DNA of 64,000 bases from Clostridia bacterium (GCA_017475185.1 JAFVGB010000002.1:124001-188000), one strand, 5' to 3'. Positions 1 to 8,325 are shown, numbered from the stretch's first letter. Notes: a model not told the origin generated them from the sequence alone. Program-made: numbers and translations.

Positions 1-723
1 ATTATGAGTTTGTGATGTGATATTTACATAACGTTTTTCAATTTCTGTTTCATAATTAATCACATTATAATATTCATCTGTATGTACACTAAAATATTTT
101 GGATTAACAAATGTTAAAATCAAATCTTCCAAAACATCAATACGTTTAAATTCATTTTCGTCGAGATTTTCTAACCATTGCTCTAAATATGGATATGATA
201 AAATTACACCATAATTACCATATTTAGCAATAGCTTTAACTATACCTGGTAATTTATCATAAATTTTATTTTTATACAAAATTTTTTGTACTAATTCTTG
301 GGCATTTTCATTTGAAATAGTAATTTTTAAAGGATTATCAACAAAACCCAAACCTAAAACTTCGGCTACATATGTATCCAAAATTAATGCAATCTCACCA
401 AAGTTTTCTTCCATTGCATCAAATGTTTTATAAGCTGACAACAATGTACTTCTATTCGTATCATAAAATGTATAAGTATTTGTAAAATCATCATATAAGC
501 TAAATAAATCACTATCATCTTTTAAATACTTATAACTAGTTGGAATGGATACATATTCGCCAGTTTGTGTTTGACCAATAGTAAAATTATGACGTTTCGC
601 AAGTCCTTTTAAAGCTTCGAAACTTATACCAGGATTAGTAACAAATAAAATACCATTTTCTGGATCTACTAAGCTATTTTCTGTAATTCTTTTTGCTAAA
701 TTTTTAGTATAACTATTGGCCAT
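1..723 (-). CDS. Probable portal (vertex) protein, N-terminal part, cut by window edge
   Basis: The frame is open from an ATG at 723 down to base 1 (241 codons), so only the N-terminal part is visible. Portal proteins form the dodecameric ring at the head vertex through which DNA is packaged. The visible segment has a helix reading ALILDTYVAEVLG near residues 115-127. It recalls the 'ALDIYADE' helix found in many myophage portal proteins and is followed by the kind of alpha-beta region usual there. The gene is last in a minus-strand run of structural-looking genes. The family call rests on this local similarity and on context, so a different virion protein remains possible. Confidence 0.55.
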   Translation of the reverse strand, partial: MANSYTKNLAKRITENSLVDPENGILFVTNPGISFEALKGLAKRHNFTIGQTQTGEYVSIPTSYKYLKDDSDLFSLYDDFTNTYTFYDTNRSTLLSAYKTFDAMEENFGEIALILDTYVAEVLGLGFVDNPLKITISNENAQELVQKILYKNKIYDKLPGIVKAIAKYGNYGVILSYPYLEQWLENLDENEFKRIDVLEDLILTFVNPKYFSVHTDEYYNVINYETEIEKRYVNITSQTHN

Positions 724-729
724 TTTATA

Positions 730-1197
730 TTATTCCCATTTTAAATTAATATGTATATCAAATCTATTTTGTGTTAACGTATCCACACAAGTTATTTTAC
801 CTGATTGATATACAAGTAAAATAAAACCTAAACTATAATTATCTGAAAGAACTTGTTCAATTGGTTTTAAAATTTGAATTCCTTCTGAAGGTGTACATGT
901 AAAATCAACCCATTTATTATAAATAAGTCTACCACTTACAAAACATAATACTGGGTATTCTTCTTGCCATTCTTCAATTAATGTAGTATTTATTACAATA
1001 CCAGATGAAGTATCATTAATAGAATCTATTTGTAAAACATCACCTCTACTAAAAGGCTTATCACAAATAATTCTTGTTAATTTACTTCTTAACCAAAATT
1101 CATAACTATTTTTATTATCTAATGAAGATTTATCACTTGCATAATATGAAATACATCTTATAGGTAATGTAATTTGTTGATCAAGATTAGTTTTCAT
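730..1197 (-). CDS. Unknown protein, probably structural
   Basis: A 155-residue protein not recognised from sequence. It is soluble, has no signal peptide or membrane segment, and looks rich in beta strands (alternating hydrophobic stretches such as FILLVYQSGKITCVD). It sits 6 nt from the portal-like gene and in the same orientation. A head-tail joining or baseplate role would fit the position, but nothing in the residues proves it. Confidence 0.5.
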   Translation of the reverse strand: MKTNLDQQITLPIRCISYYASDKSSLDNKNSYEFWLRSKLTRIICDKPFSRGDVLQIDSINDTSSGIVINTTLIEEWQEEYPVLCFVSGRLIYNKWVDFTCTPSEGIQILKPIEQVLSDNYSLGFILLVYQSGKITCVDTLTQNRFDIHINLKWE

Positions 1198-1203
1198 TTA
1201 TTT

Positions 1204-1398
1204 TTATCCATTTAATACTTGTCTTACTTGAATTTGTCCTTCAGCATCTTGTGTAGCTGCTACTGTTTTAGATTCTTGAACTATTTTTAATAATTCTTCA
1301 TCAGACAATGCTTCAATTTCATCATCTAATTCATCTTCAAGAACCTTTTTAGTAGATTCTGTCATCAAAATTTTACTATTACTATTAGTATCTGTCAT
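1204..1398 (-). CDS. Small acidic protein, unknown
   Basis: A 64-residue acidic protein with a central helix rich in Glu, Asp and Leu (LEDELDDEIEALSDEELLKI). An AAGGAG ribosome binding site lies 8 nt upstream of the ATG at 1398, supporting a real gene. Acidic helical proteins of this size near phage portals can be scaffold or core components. That role is only a guess from position. Confidence 0.5.
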   Translation of the reverse strand: MTDTNSNSKILMTESTKKVLEDELDDEIEALSDEELLKIVQESKTVAATQDAEGQIQVRQVLNG

Positions 1399-1410
1399 AT
1401 CAGATCTCCT

Positions 1411-1872
1411 TTATCTATTACTTAACTTTAATTGAATTGAATTTGGATTTAATACCATTTTTTCACCAACTAATACTGTTTCTGCTGGTACTAATGGTAA
1501 TACAGCAATTAATTCATAATCATAAGTTGGTGTATTTACTAAATTATTAGTTTCTTTTCTATAATATAAACCTATATAATTTATTTTATCTGAACCTGTT
1601 GTCCAATTAACTTTTGCTTTTTCCCATTCAATAGCTGATGCATTACGAATAATACCATTTACTGGTTCATTAAAAATACAAGGCTTCGAATTAATAGTAT
1701 ACCATTTTGATACAGGCTCTTTTGTAAATGTAAATGTATCTTCATCAAAATCTATACCTAATCCAACATATATAGTTGTATTTGTATAGTTAGTATTAGG
1801 AATACCGAAATTATTAGCTAATACAGTTTCTATAAACTTTGGAGATAATTTAAATGTATGTATATCTGACAT
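1411..1872 (-). CDS. Putative virion protein, paralogue of the 1883-2335 product
   Basis: A 153-residue protein sharing its layout with the next gene upstream (1883-2335). Common points, in order, are a 'YVGLG/FVGLG' strand, an 'A..EW....W' core, an 'IGLY/IGLF' strand, an 'LVLPLVP' strand and the ending 'G(E)..L.P.(S/A)IQL.L'. This order resembles a compact beta-sandwich family seen in phage tail or fibre attachment proteins. The shared ending and adjacent position point to tandem duplication. The virion role is inferred. Confidence 0.55.
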   Translation of the reverse strand: MSDIHTFKLSPKFIETVLANNFGIPNTNYTNTTIYVGLGIDFDEDTFTFTKEPVSKWYTINSKPCIFNEPVNGIIRNASAIEWEKAKVNWTTGSDKINYIGLYYRKETNNLVNTPTYDYELIAVLPLVPAETVLVGEKMVLNPNSIQLKLSNR

Positions 1873-1882
1873 ATTTCTATTC

Positions 1883-2335
1883 CTAAATATCTGTTAAACT
1901 TAATTGAATAGCACCAGGCTCTAAAATAATGGTTTCACCTTTAAGTACTGTTAAATTTTCTGGTAAGCGTAATACAACTAATGGTTTTATTACTTGAGAC
2001 TCGTCTGTATAGGCTTGAGTATTAAATAATCCTATCATTTCAATACTTTTTCCATTAGTTGTCCAATCTTCAGAAGCTGTATTAAAAATAATTTCATTTA
2101 TATTATAGATAACATTATTTTCTATATTACCAAAAACAACACGTGCTCGATTATAATTACCTAATGGTCTACCATCAAATACTTCTGTAAAATCTTCAGT
2201 ATTTGCATGAGCTGCTTCCTGATTTAATCCTAATCCTACAAATATAATTTTTTCATTTAAATCTGGTGTATTTAATCCAAAATACTCAGATAAAATTTTA
2301 TTTGTAAAATCTACTTGCAATCCATAAATTGCCAT
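1883..2335 (-). CDS. Putative virion protein, paralogue of the 1411-1872 product
   Basis: A 150-residue protein with strands IIFVGLGL near the start, NRARVVFG in the middle, MIGLFN later, and the C-terminal run GETIILEPGAIQLSLTDI. The order 'ARV ... I.F..A..DW ... IGLF ... GE....PGAIQLSL' is the pattern of small tail-fibre or decoration-like beta-sandwich proteins in many phages. It is 10 nt from its paralogue downstream. Function is inferred from fold resemblance and neighbourhood only. Confidence 0.55.
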   Translation of the reverse strand: MAIYGLQVDFTNKILSEYFGLNTPDLNEKIIFVGLGLNQEAAHANTEDFTEVFDGRPLGNYNRARVVFGNIENNVIYNINEIIFNTASEDWTTNGKSIEMIGLFNTQAYTDESQVIKPLVVLRLPENLTVLKGETIILEPGAIQLSLTDI

Positions 2336-2356
2336 TTAACTATCTCCATATACTTT

Positions 2357-3502
2357 TTAATTTAGAACTGATACAGCAAGTTTCTTTGCTGAAAAAACTA
2401 TATCTAATCTATAAGGTGTTAAATATTTCGGTTTTAATGCTTTTAAGTTATCAATATCTTCTTGATAAGTATCACTAAATCTGTCAATAGAAATTAATTC
2501 TATTTCACCAATGTTTAAATCATCTTTCTTAATATAACCTGTTAATGACCCATTTTTACCAAAAATTGTATAGCCTTGCTCTATATTATATTTAAATGAA
2601 GTTAAATTATGATCTTCATCTATTCCCGTAACTATAAGTTTTAATGGTATTTTTTCACCTTCTACATTTTTAATAATATTAATAACTTTATTATTTTCAT
2701 CATAAACTTCGTATTCTTCATTTAATTCAAAATATGGTCTAGATTTAATAATATATTTTGATCTAGAATCATAATACATTAAAGTAGAAATATATTCACA
2801 ATATTCTGATTCATCCATAGGTACTTCATAAATATCATCTAATCTAATAGCTTTTTTAACACTACCTAACGGTAATAAACAATGTTCAAACCAAATAATA
2901 CCTTGAGCCTTAATATTTGTCTTTTTATCAAGATTATTACAATACCAATCAAACCAAATAGTGTGTAATGTTGTTTCAATATTATCAAATGAAGATTTAC
3001 GAGCAGGTGAACAGTTAGCAACTCTTGAATAAGTTTTACTATCAGATAACTGTTTCATTACTGTACCTAATACAACCCATTCTCTAGCTATTTTATGCTC
3101 ATTAGAATCATATTCATTAAATACAATACGAGAATTTCTAGGTAAATGTAATTTTGTTGGAATAATAACTTCTAATGGATAAATTCCATCTGTTCCATCA
3201 GCAGACATACCTTCATCTGAAACATTTTGTCTATATTCACTAAATTTAGGAATTACTGATTCAACTGTATCTTTCCATTCAATATTAACAAAATTACTAT
3301 ATTCATCAACAAAATTTTCTGTATCTTCAAAATTATCAGTTAAGGGTATACGTATTAAAACTTTTGTACCCCAATTACTAAACAATGCTTCATCACGTAA
3401 TGCTGCAATATATTCAGCATTATCTGCAATATAAGCATCTCTTAAATTAAATCCAGAAAAATCTATTTCTTTAAGTCTAGATAAATTAGTATTTTTAACC
3501 AT
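2357..3502 (-). CDS. Unknown protein, probably structural; first gene of the left minus-strand unit
   Basis: A 381-residue protein that I do not recognise. It has no membrane segment, and its composition is mixed alpha-beta with many aromatic residues. It is the first gene downstream of a strong terminator and of a GTTCTA-type promoter box at 3531-3540. It therefore probably opens a transcript that runs through the small beta-sandwich proteins to the portal gene, which suggests a head, neck or tail role. Confidence 0.5.
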   Translation of the reverse strand: MVKNTNLSRLKEIDFSGFNLRDAYIADNAEYIAALRDEALFSNWGTKVLIRIPLTDNFEDTENFVDEYSNFVNIEWKDTVESVIPKFSEYRQNVSDEGMSADGTDGIYPLEVIIPTKLHLPRNSRIVFNEYDSNEHKIAREWVVLGTVMKQLSDSKTYSRVANCSPARKSSFDNIETTLHTIWFDWYCNNLDKKTNIKAQGIIWFEHCLLPLGSVKKAIRLDDIYEVPMDESEYCEYISTLMYYDSRSKYIIKSRPYFELNEEYEVYDENNKVINIIKNVEGEKIPLKLIVTGIDEDHNLTSFKYNIEQGYTIFGKNGSLTGYIKKDDLNIGEIELISIDRFSDTYQEDIDNLKALKPKYLTPYRLDIVFSAKKLAVSVLN

Positions 3503-3517
3503 TTTAATTCTCAGAAA

Positions 3518-3540
3518 ATTACAATATATACTAGAACTTA
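3518..3540 (-). promoter_or_regulatory. GTTCTA-type promoter box
   Basis: Read on the minus strand the sequence is TAAGTTCTAGTATATATTGT. It lies 35 nt upstream of the ATG at 3502 and directly downstream of the GroEL terminator, an ideal promoter position. It is one of about twenty copies of the same box in this window. Confidence 0.55.
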
Positions 3541-3578
3541 AAAAAAATTCCTGACCTCTTATATTTGAAGTCAGGAAT
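3541..3578 (-). terminator. Rho-independent terminator after groEL
   Basis: A perfect 9-bp stem, ATTCCTGAC at 3547-3555 paired with GTCAGGAAT at 3570-3578, is followed on the minus strand by seven T residues (3547-3541). It lies 24 nt past the groEL stop codon. Confidence 0.85.
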
Positions 3579-3601
3579 CTACGGTTGACTCGAACTTAAA
3601 A

Positions 3602-5248
3602 TTACATCATTCCAGGCATCATATTTAATGCTAATCCTTTATTTTCTTCCGGATCTTCACAAATAATTACACTACTTGTTAAAGCTACACCTGCAATAGA
3701 TGATGCCGCATATACAGTACCTTTTACAACTTTAGCTGGATCTAAAATACCATCTTCAATTAAATTAGATATTTTAAGTGTTTTAACATTATAACCCATA
3801 TTGATATTTTGAGTATCTAAAACTTCTTGAGCAATTGTATCATAATGTACACCAGCATTATCCAAAATTGTATTAAACGGTGCCTTAAGAGCATTTACAA
3901 AAATATCAATACCCATTTGTTCATCAAGATTATCGGACTTTAATACAGCCTTTGCATTTTTTGAAATATGCAATAATGTTGCACCACCACCAGGTAAATA
4001 ACCTTCTTCAAGAGCAGCTTTAACAGCATATTGTGCATCTTCAAGTCTATCTCTTAATTCTTTAATTTCTGTTTCAGATGATCCACCTACTTGAATTACT
4101 GCAATACCATTTGTAAGAGAACCAAGTCTTTTACCAAGTTGTTCTTTTTCAAAAGTATCATTTTCTTTGCAAGCATTAATTTCACCTTTAATAGCCTCAA
4201 TACGTTTAGCAATTAAATCAGGATTACCAACACCTCCGCGAATAATTGTTTCATCCTTTTTAATAATTACTTTTTCACAACGTCCAAAAGCTGCAGAACT
4301 CATTTCTTCTAAAGTCATAGACATTGGATCATCTGCTACTTCAGCATCAAGATAAATTGCCATATCTCTAAGAATATCTAAACGTCTTGCACCATAACCA
4401 GGAGCTTCAACACAAGCAATCTTAAGTTGACCTCCAGAACGAACAATATTCATAGCTAACCCTTGAATAACTGTATTATCAAAACTTTCAGCAATAATTA
4501 CTAATGGTTTTTGAGCTTGAACTACATCTTTAATTACATTTGCCAAAGTACTGAAATTTGAAATTTTTGAGTTACATAATAAAATATATGGATTATCAAA
4601 TTCAGCAGTTTGTGATTCCTGATTTGTAATAAAAAATTGAGATGTCCAACCTCTATCAAAAGTCATACCTTCACGAATTGATAAACTAATATCTCTAGCT
4701 TTAGTTTCCTCAACAGTAACGACACCATCTTTTGTTACTTTACGATATGCTTCTGCAATAATTGATCCTAATTTTTCATCGCCATTTGCAGAAACGGTTG
4801 CAATTTGATTTAATTGTTCATCTGTTGAAATGGCTACTGCAGCATTATTAAGCTGTTCGATTACATAATCTTTAGCTTTTTCAATACCATAACGTAATGC
4901 TGTACGATTTACTTCATTTTCAGATAATTCAATTTGACGAACACCAGCATTTACAATAGCTTGAGCTAATACAGTAGCTGTAGTTGTACCATCACCAACA
5001 GCATCCATTTGTTTTTGAGCTACTGAAATAGCAAGATCAGCTCCTAATTTAACTTTTTCATCTTTTGGAGCAATTTCTCTAGCTACAGATACACCATCTT
5101 TAGTAATTACTGGTGCTTTATCTTCTCTTGCAATAACAACTGTTCTTCCAGCTGCTCCTAATGTTGTTTTTACAGCATTACCAACAAGATTAATACCAGC
5201 TACTAAAGCATCTTGAGCTTCTTTATTAAAATATGCAGATTTACTCAT
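3602..5248 (-). CDS. groEL: Chaperonin GroEL (60 kDa, HSP60 family)
   Basis: A full-length 548-residue group I chaperonin, the ATP-driven double-ring folding machine that works with GroES. Visible marks are TKDGVSVAREI near residue 50, the ATP-binding GDGTTTATVLAQ near 86-97, the signature AALEEGYLPGGGA near 405, and the conserved Asp in RLEDAQ that corresponds to the catalytic Asp398 of E. coli GroEL. The C terminus ends MMPGMM, a short version of the usual GGM tail. The usual TLGPKGRN is TLGAAGRT here. Phage-encoded GroEL is uncommon; most phages bring only a GroES-like partner. Placement next to structural genes suggests folding of capsid or tail proteins. Confidence 0.97.
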   Translation of the reverse strand: MSKSAYFNKEAQDALVAGINLVGNAVKTTLGAAGRTVVIAREDKAPVITKDGVSVAREIAPKDEKVKLGADLAISVAQKQMDAVGDGTTTATVLAQAIVNAGVRQIELSENEVNRTALRYGIEKAKDYVIEQLNNAAVAISTDEQLNQIATVSANGDEKLGSIIAEAYRKVTKDGVVTVEETKARDISLSIREGMTFDRGWTSQFFITNQESQTAEFDNPYILLCNSKISNFSTLANVIKDVVQAQKPLVIIAESFDNTVIQGLAMNIVRSGGQLKIACVEAPGYGARRLDILRDMAIYLDAEVADDPMSMTLEEMSSAAFGRCEKVIIKKDETIIRGGVGNPDLIAKRIEAIKGEINACKENDTFEKEQLGKRLGSLTNGIAVIQVGGSSETEIKELRDRLEDAQYAVKAALEEGYLPGGGATLLHISKNAKAVLKSDNLDEQMGIDIFVNALKAPFNTILDNAGVHYDTIAQEVLDTQNINMGYNVKTLKISNLIEDGILDPAKVVKGTVYAASSIAGVALTSSVIICEDPEENKGLALNMMPGMM

Positions 5249-5250
5249 AT

Positions 5251-5571
5251 TTAGTCATCCTTTCTTTGTTCAATTTCACCATCAATTTCTTTAGCTATAA
5301 TATCTGACATGAATACTCTAATAAGCTTCATACCATTCATAGTCATTTTAGTTCCAGCTACTTTAGGAAAACATACTTTATCCCCAATAGCAACTGTTGC
5401 TGGAATAAAACTACCTTTCTCAAAATAACCTTCACTACAAGAAATTACTTCACCATAAGTAAAATCAAGATCAACTGAATCAGGAATATATAAATCCCCA
5501 ACTTTATTTTCTTTTTTAATTTCTTCTACAAATACATTAGGACCTAATGCAGTATAAATTTTATTCGTCAT
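5251..5571 (-). CDS. groES: Co-chaperonin GroES (Cpn10 family)
   Basis: A 106-residue protein matching GroES. It has an N-terminal strand, then a mobile-loop region whose hydrophobic contact triplet is probably LYI (NKVGDLYIPDS). After that come GEVISCSEG, the VAIGDKVCFPKVAGTK strand pair and the ending LIRVFMSDIIA. It is 2 nt from groEL and overlaps the preceding thioredoxin-like gene by 11 nt, so the three are translated as one unit. GroES caps the GroEL chamber. T4 uses its own gp31 with the host GroEL, whereas here both partners are encoded. Confidence 0.92.
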   Translation of the reverse strand: MTNKIYTALGPNVFVEEIKKENKVGDLYIPDSVDLDFTYGEVISCSEGYFEKGSFIPATVAIGDKVCFPKVAGTKMTMNGMKLIRVFMSDIIAKEIDGEIEQRKDD

Positions 5572-5791
5572 TTAAACCTTCCTTTTCTTCAAAGTATTCT
5601 ACAATATCATCTTTTCCAGCAATTAAAGTTTCGTCATCTAAAATTAAAGTTGGTGTTTGTTTAATACCTAAACGTTCAACATCTTCTATAATATCATCAG
5701 CTAAAACTTCATCAACTTGGATATGATTTTCACTAAGCCATTGCTTTAACATTTTACAAGGTATACAAAATTTTCCAGTAACTAATTTCAT
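5561..5791 (-). CDS. Thioredoxin/glutaredoxin-like redox protein
   Basis: A 76-residue protein with the thioredoxin-fold active site CIPC at residues 9-12 and the cis-proline segment KQTPTLIL about 37 residues later, as in glutaredoxins and NrdH-redoxins. The protein is very short, with no N-terminal extension. Partners of such proteins are often ribonucleotide reductases, but none is in this window. Placement directly before groES-groEL suggests it could act on disulfides during protein folding, an inference only. A GTTCTA-type box lies 38 nt upstream. Confidence 0.85.
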   Translation of the reverse strand: MKLVTGKFCIPCKMLKQWLSENHIQVDEVLADDIIEDVERLGIKQTPTLILDDETLIAGKDDIVEYFEEKEGLNDE

Positions 5792-5809
5792 AAAGATTTC
5801 TCCTTTTTT

Positions 5810-5831
5810 CTATTATATAGTACTAGAAGTG
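5810..5831 (-). promoter_or_regulatory. TTCTA-type promoter box for the redox-groES-groEL unit
   Basis: On the minus strand it reads CACTTCTAGTACTATATAAT. It overlaps the TAG stop of the preceding small gene and sits about 38 nt before the ATG at 5791. This would let the chaperonin genes be transcribed separately from the genes upstream. Confidence 0.45.
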
Positions 5832-6011
5832 AAAAAAATCAATCATTTTTGCAAAAAAATTTCCATTTCCTTTTTTATCTTCTTTTGAAACTGGTTGCCA
5901 TTTAATTGTAGGCTTTTCTTCTGTTTCAATAATTTCTTCTTCTATTTTTTCAGGTTTAACCTTATTTTTAATTGTTTTAACTTGTTTTTTAGGTGTTTTT
6001 TTACTTACCAT
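5823..6011 (-). CDS. Small Lys/Glu-rich protein, unknown
   Basis: A 62-residue protein with a strongly basic first third (KKTPKKQVKTIKNKVKP), an acidic middle and a short aromatic C terminus (FFAKMIDFFHF). It is preceded by GGAGA seven bases before the ATG. No family is recognised. The charged low-complexity N terminus could bind nucleic acid. It lies 17 nt after the metallophosphoesterase gene. Confidence 0.5.
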   Translation of the reverse strand: MVSKKTPKKQVKTIKNKVKPEKIEEEIIETEEKPTIKWQPVSKEDKKGNGNFFAKMIDFFHF

Positions 6012-6028
6012 AGTTAAGTCTCCAAAAA

Positions 6029-7531
6029 TTAAATTAAAATTAATTGTGCTGTACCATTTTCATGAATAATAGCATTTCCATGAGCCCATTTAGTCATTCC
6101 TTTTTGATTATAATTAACAATAAGTTTAGATAATGTTCCTACATATATTGTTTTTTCACGAATTTCTGGTGAATGAGTATGTCCAACAATACAATTTTCA
6201 AAAGTTTTATTAAATGCATTAGGACTACCAAATGCTCCAGAAATACCGGCATCACCATGTTCTGAAATAGTAAAACCACAAATATTATAACCTTTGCTTT
6301 TTTCTAAAAATATAATATTACTTTCAACTTTATTATCTAAAATATGCTGACCAGAACAATATTTAATAAAAAGTTTAGCTCCTAAAATTGCATTTTTTGT
6401 ATCATGTACAAAATCACCATTATCTAGCCATTTTTCAATAAATGCATCATGATTTGAATTTACAACCCAAAAAGTTGTTTGACAATCTTTAGCTAATGCA
6501 TTAAGTTTGTTACATACAATATCTAATTCTGTTTTTAAATCTTTATTATTTTCATTTAAATTTTGAGCATTAAATAAACATTTACCGAAATTATGATGAC
6601 ATACACTATTCCATGAAGCTACATCATGTAACATCGTATATTTTGGTTTATAAGTATTAATAAAATCTTTCGTGAGTTTAATACTATTCTCATCTTCATC
6701 TGGTAAATGTAAATCTCCCAAAACCATTCCTGGTAATTCTTTTAAGGTTTTTACTGTACCAAGACTATATTTTTTATTTAAGTCATAGATAGAATTATCT
6801 TTAAATTCAAGATTACGAATAATATATCTTTCTTGTTTTGTATTCCATTCTAATAAAATAGCTCCATATTTATGATATTTTGAATCAATATGTCCAGCTA
6901 CCGTATCTTTATATTCAGGTATTGATAAACTGCCTGTACTACAAGCTATTCTATAAGAACTGTATTGCTTATATGGAAGAATTTGTAAATATTGTTTATT
7001 TGCACCTACTACAATTGTATTAAGATTAGTTGATAATTTATCCAAATTTAATAATGGATTCTTTTGTGTAGGTGGAATAAGAAAATCTTGAGCAATACAT
7101 TTATTATCTTTTTCAAATTCAAAACGTGTAGCTAAGTATGGTTGCAATAAATCATAAGTTTCTTCATCAAATGTTCTATTTTTCTTTTGGCTTTTGCCCC
7201 ATAAAATACCTAATTCAGCTTTATTAGTATTACAATAATTTTGTAAAGTTATAAAAAAGTCTTCATTTATGATTGAGCCATCATGAACAAAAGTAATGAC
7301 TATTTTGTCTGTTTTTTTACCAAATCTTTTAGTTAAATTATGTCTTACAACAGATAAATCTGCATTTGCATCTTCTAAAAATTTATTCCAACTACCCCAA
7401 ATACTTTCAATAGTTGTTGATGAACATACTGTATCATAATTTCGATATTCTGTTCGTGTTAACCTTTTATTGGTCATAGCACATAAATTATTATATTCAT
7501 CAATAATTTCTTGTTTATTGTATTTTTTCAT
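6029..7531 (-). CDS. Calcineurin-like metallophosphoesterase with N-terminal HNH-repeat-like domain
   Basis: A 500-residue protein. Residues 1-58 resemble the small helical repeat that accompanies homing endonucleases (pattern YNKQEIIDEYN ... SIWGSWNKFLEDA), probably a DNA-binding unit. The C-terminal half has metallophosphoesterase metal sites in order: GDLHL at 272-276, NSNHD at 358-362, EHGDAG at 424-429 and GHTHSP at 450-455. A clear GD(x) motif between the first two is not obvious. The overall shape recalls the T5 A1-type phage phosphoesterases linked to host DNA breakdown, but I cannot confirm that relation. The gene overlaps the ClpP-like gene by 17 nt. Confidence 0.8.
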   Translation of the reverse strand: MKKYNKQEIIDEYNNLCAMTNKRLTRTEYRNYDTVCSSTTIESIWGSWNKFLEDANADLSVVRHNLTKRFGKKTDKIVITFVHDGSIINEDFFITLQNYCNTNKAELGILWGKSQKKNRTFDEETYDLLQPYLATRFEFEKDNKCIAQDFLIPPTQKNPLLNLDKLSTNLNTIVVGANKQYLQILPYKQYSSYRIACSTGSLSIPEYKDTVAGHIDSKYHKYGAILLEWNTKQERYIIRNLEFKDNSIYDLNKKYSLGTVKTLKELPGMVLGDLHLPDEDENSIKLTKDFINTYKPKYTMLHDVASWNSVCHHNFGKCLFNAQNLNENNKDLKTELDIVCNKLNALAKDCQTTFWVVNSNHDAFIEKWLDNGDFVHDTKNAILGAKLFIKYCSGQHILDNKVESNIIFLEKSKGYNICGFTISEHGDAGISGAFGSPNAFNKTFENCIVGHTHSPEIREKTIYVGTLSKLIVNYNQKGMTKWAHGNAIIHENGTAQLILI

Positions 7532-8219
7532 TATCCTTTTTTACCTCTTTACGACGTGTTTTTATTGGTTTTAATGACTTTTGATATTCTTTATCAAATA
7601 GTGCTTTGGCTAACTCATAATTTTGTTTTGCAGCTAAATCATTTTCTAATACAACATCTGCTAAGCCATATTCAACACATTTATCTGCTAGAACATATCC
7701 ACGTTCATCACTTTCTAATTCATGTAACAATTTTGAATTAAGTTTACCATGACTTGCTGAAATATATAATTCATGTAAACTATTAGCATATTCTAAATTT
7801 TGTTGACAAGTTTTTTCAATCTCACTATATTTACATGTAATATCGGTAATAGTACCAAAATGTAAAAAATGTCTAGAATATTTACTAATAACCCTATAAT
7901 CACCTTGGGTTGCTATCAAAGAAGCCGCAGAAGCTGCCCATCCAAAAACCCAAGTAGAGACTTTAAAATCGTAAGCTCTAGCTAAATTCATTAATCCAAT
8001 AATAGCTAAAGCTGTATAAACTTCACCTCCGCCACTATTAATATAAAAATTTATTTCTGCTATATCGTGATTTTGATCATTTTGAATAAACGTACTGAGA
8101 TCACCTATCAAATAAGCACAGTTTTCAGAAGTAATTGTATCCATTAAATAAACATTATTTCCATACATATAATTTCGAAAACTTGTATTATTTACAGATG
8201 TATTCAAACCATCCCACAT
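7515..8219 (-). CDS. ClpP-like serine protease (possible prohead protease)
   Basis: A 234-residue protein with the ClpP/crotonase-type protease fold. Residues 56-64 read NFYINSGGG, the oxyanion-region motif. GWAASAAS at 93-100 carries the nucleophile Ser97. SRHFLHFG places the catalytic His at 120. VEYGLAD near 183 matches the ClpP C-terminal helix region. The usual catalytic Asp position appears to be Arg173 with Asp171 and Glu172 beside it, so the triad may be rearranged. Residues 200-234 form a charged basic tail. Phage ClpP-like enzymes often mature the prohead, but a role in general proteolysis is also possible. Confidence 0.82.
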   Translation of the reverse strand: MWDGLNTSVNNTSFRNYMYGNNVYLMDTITSENCAYLIGDLSTFIQNDQNHDIAEINFYINSGGGEVYTALAIIGLMNLARAYDFKVSTWVFGWAASAASLIATQGDYRVISKYSRHFLHFGTITDITCKYSEIEKTCQQNLEYANSLHELYISASHGKLNSKLLHELESDERGYVLADKCVEYGLADVVLENDLAAKQNYELAKALFDKEYQKSLKPIKTRRKEVKKDNEKIQ

Positions 8220-8237
8220 ATATTTCTCCTTTATTTA

Positions 8238-8260
8238 GATAATATATTGAACAGGTAGAA
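8238..8260 (-). promoter_or_regulatory. TTCTA/GTTCAA promoter region for the ClpP-like operon
   Basis: On the minus strand the sequence is TTCTACCTGTTCAATATATT, about 33-40 nt upstream of the ATG at 8219. It contains both a TTCTA and a GTTCAA copy. It is divergent from the box at 8304, and the intergenic gap holds nothing else recognisable. Confidence 0.4.
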
Positions 8261-8301
8261 TTTTTAATAATTTGAATAAATATTTCCATTTCTAAATATT
8301 A

Positions 8302-8325
8302 ATGTTCTAATTATAAGTTTATAAT
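8302..8325 (+). promoter_or_regulatory. GTTCTA-type promoter box
   Basis: The sequence ATGTTCTAATTATAAGTTTA lies 48 nt upstream of the ATG at 8352. It is the plus-strand half of the divergent promoter region between the ClpP-like operon and the two large unknown genes. Confidence 0.45.

Noticed and set aside
3579..3601. A GTTCGAGTC string on the minus strand that looks like a tRNA T-loop
   Set aside because: No paired T-stem, anticodon arm or acceptor end can be drawn; it sits between the groEL stop and its terminator.
4167..4355. Open frame on the plus strand inside groEL
   Set aside because: It is a shadow of the highly conserved groEL frame and has no ribosome binding site.
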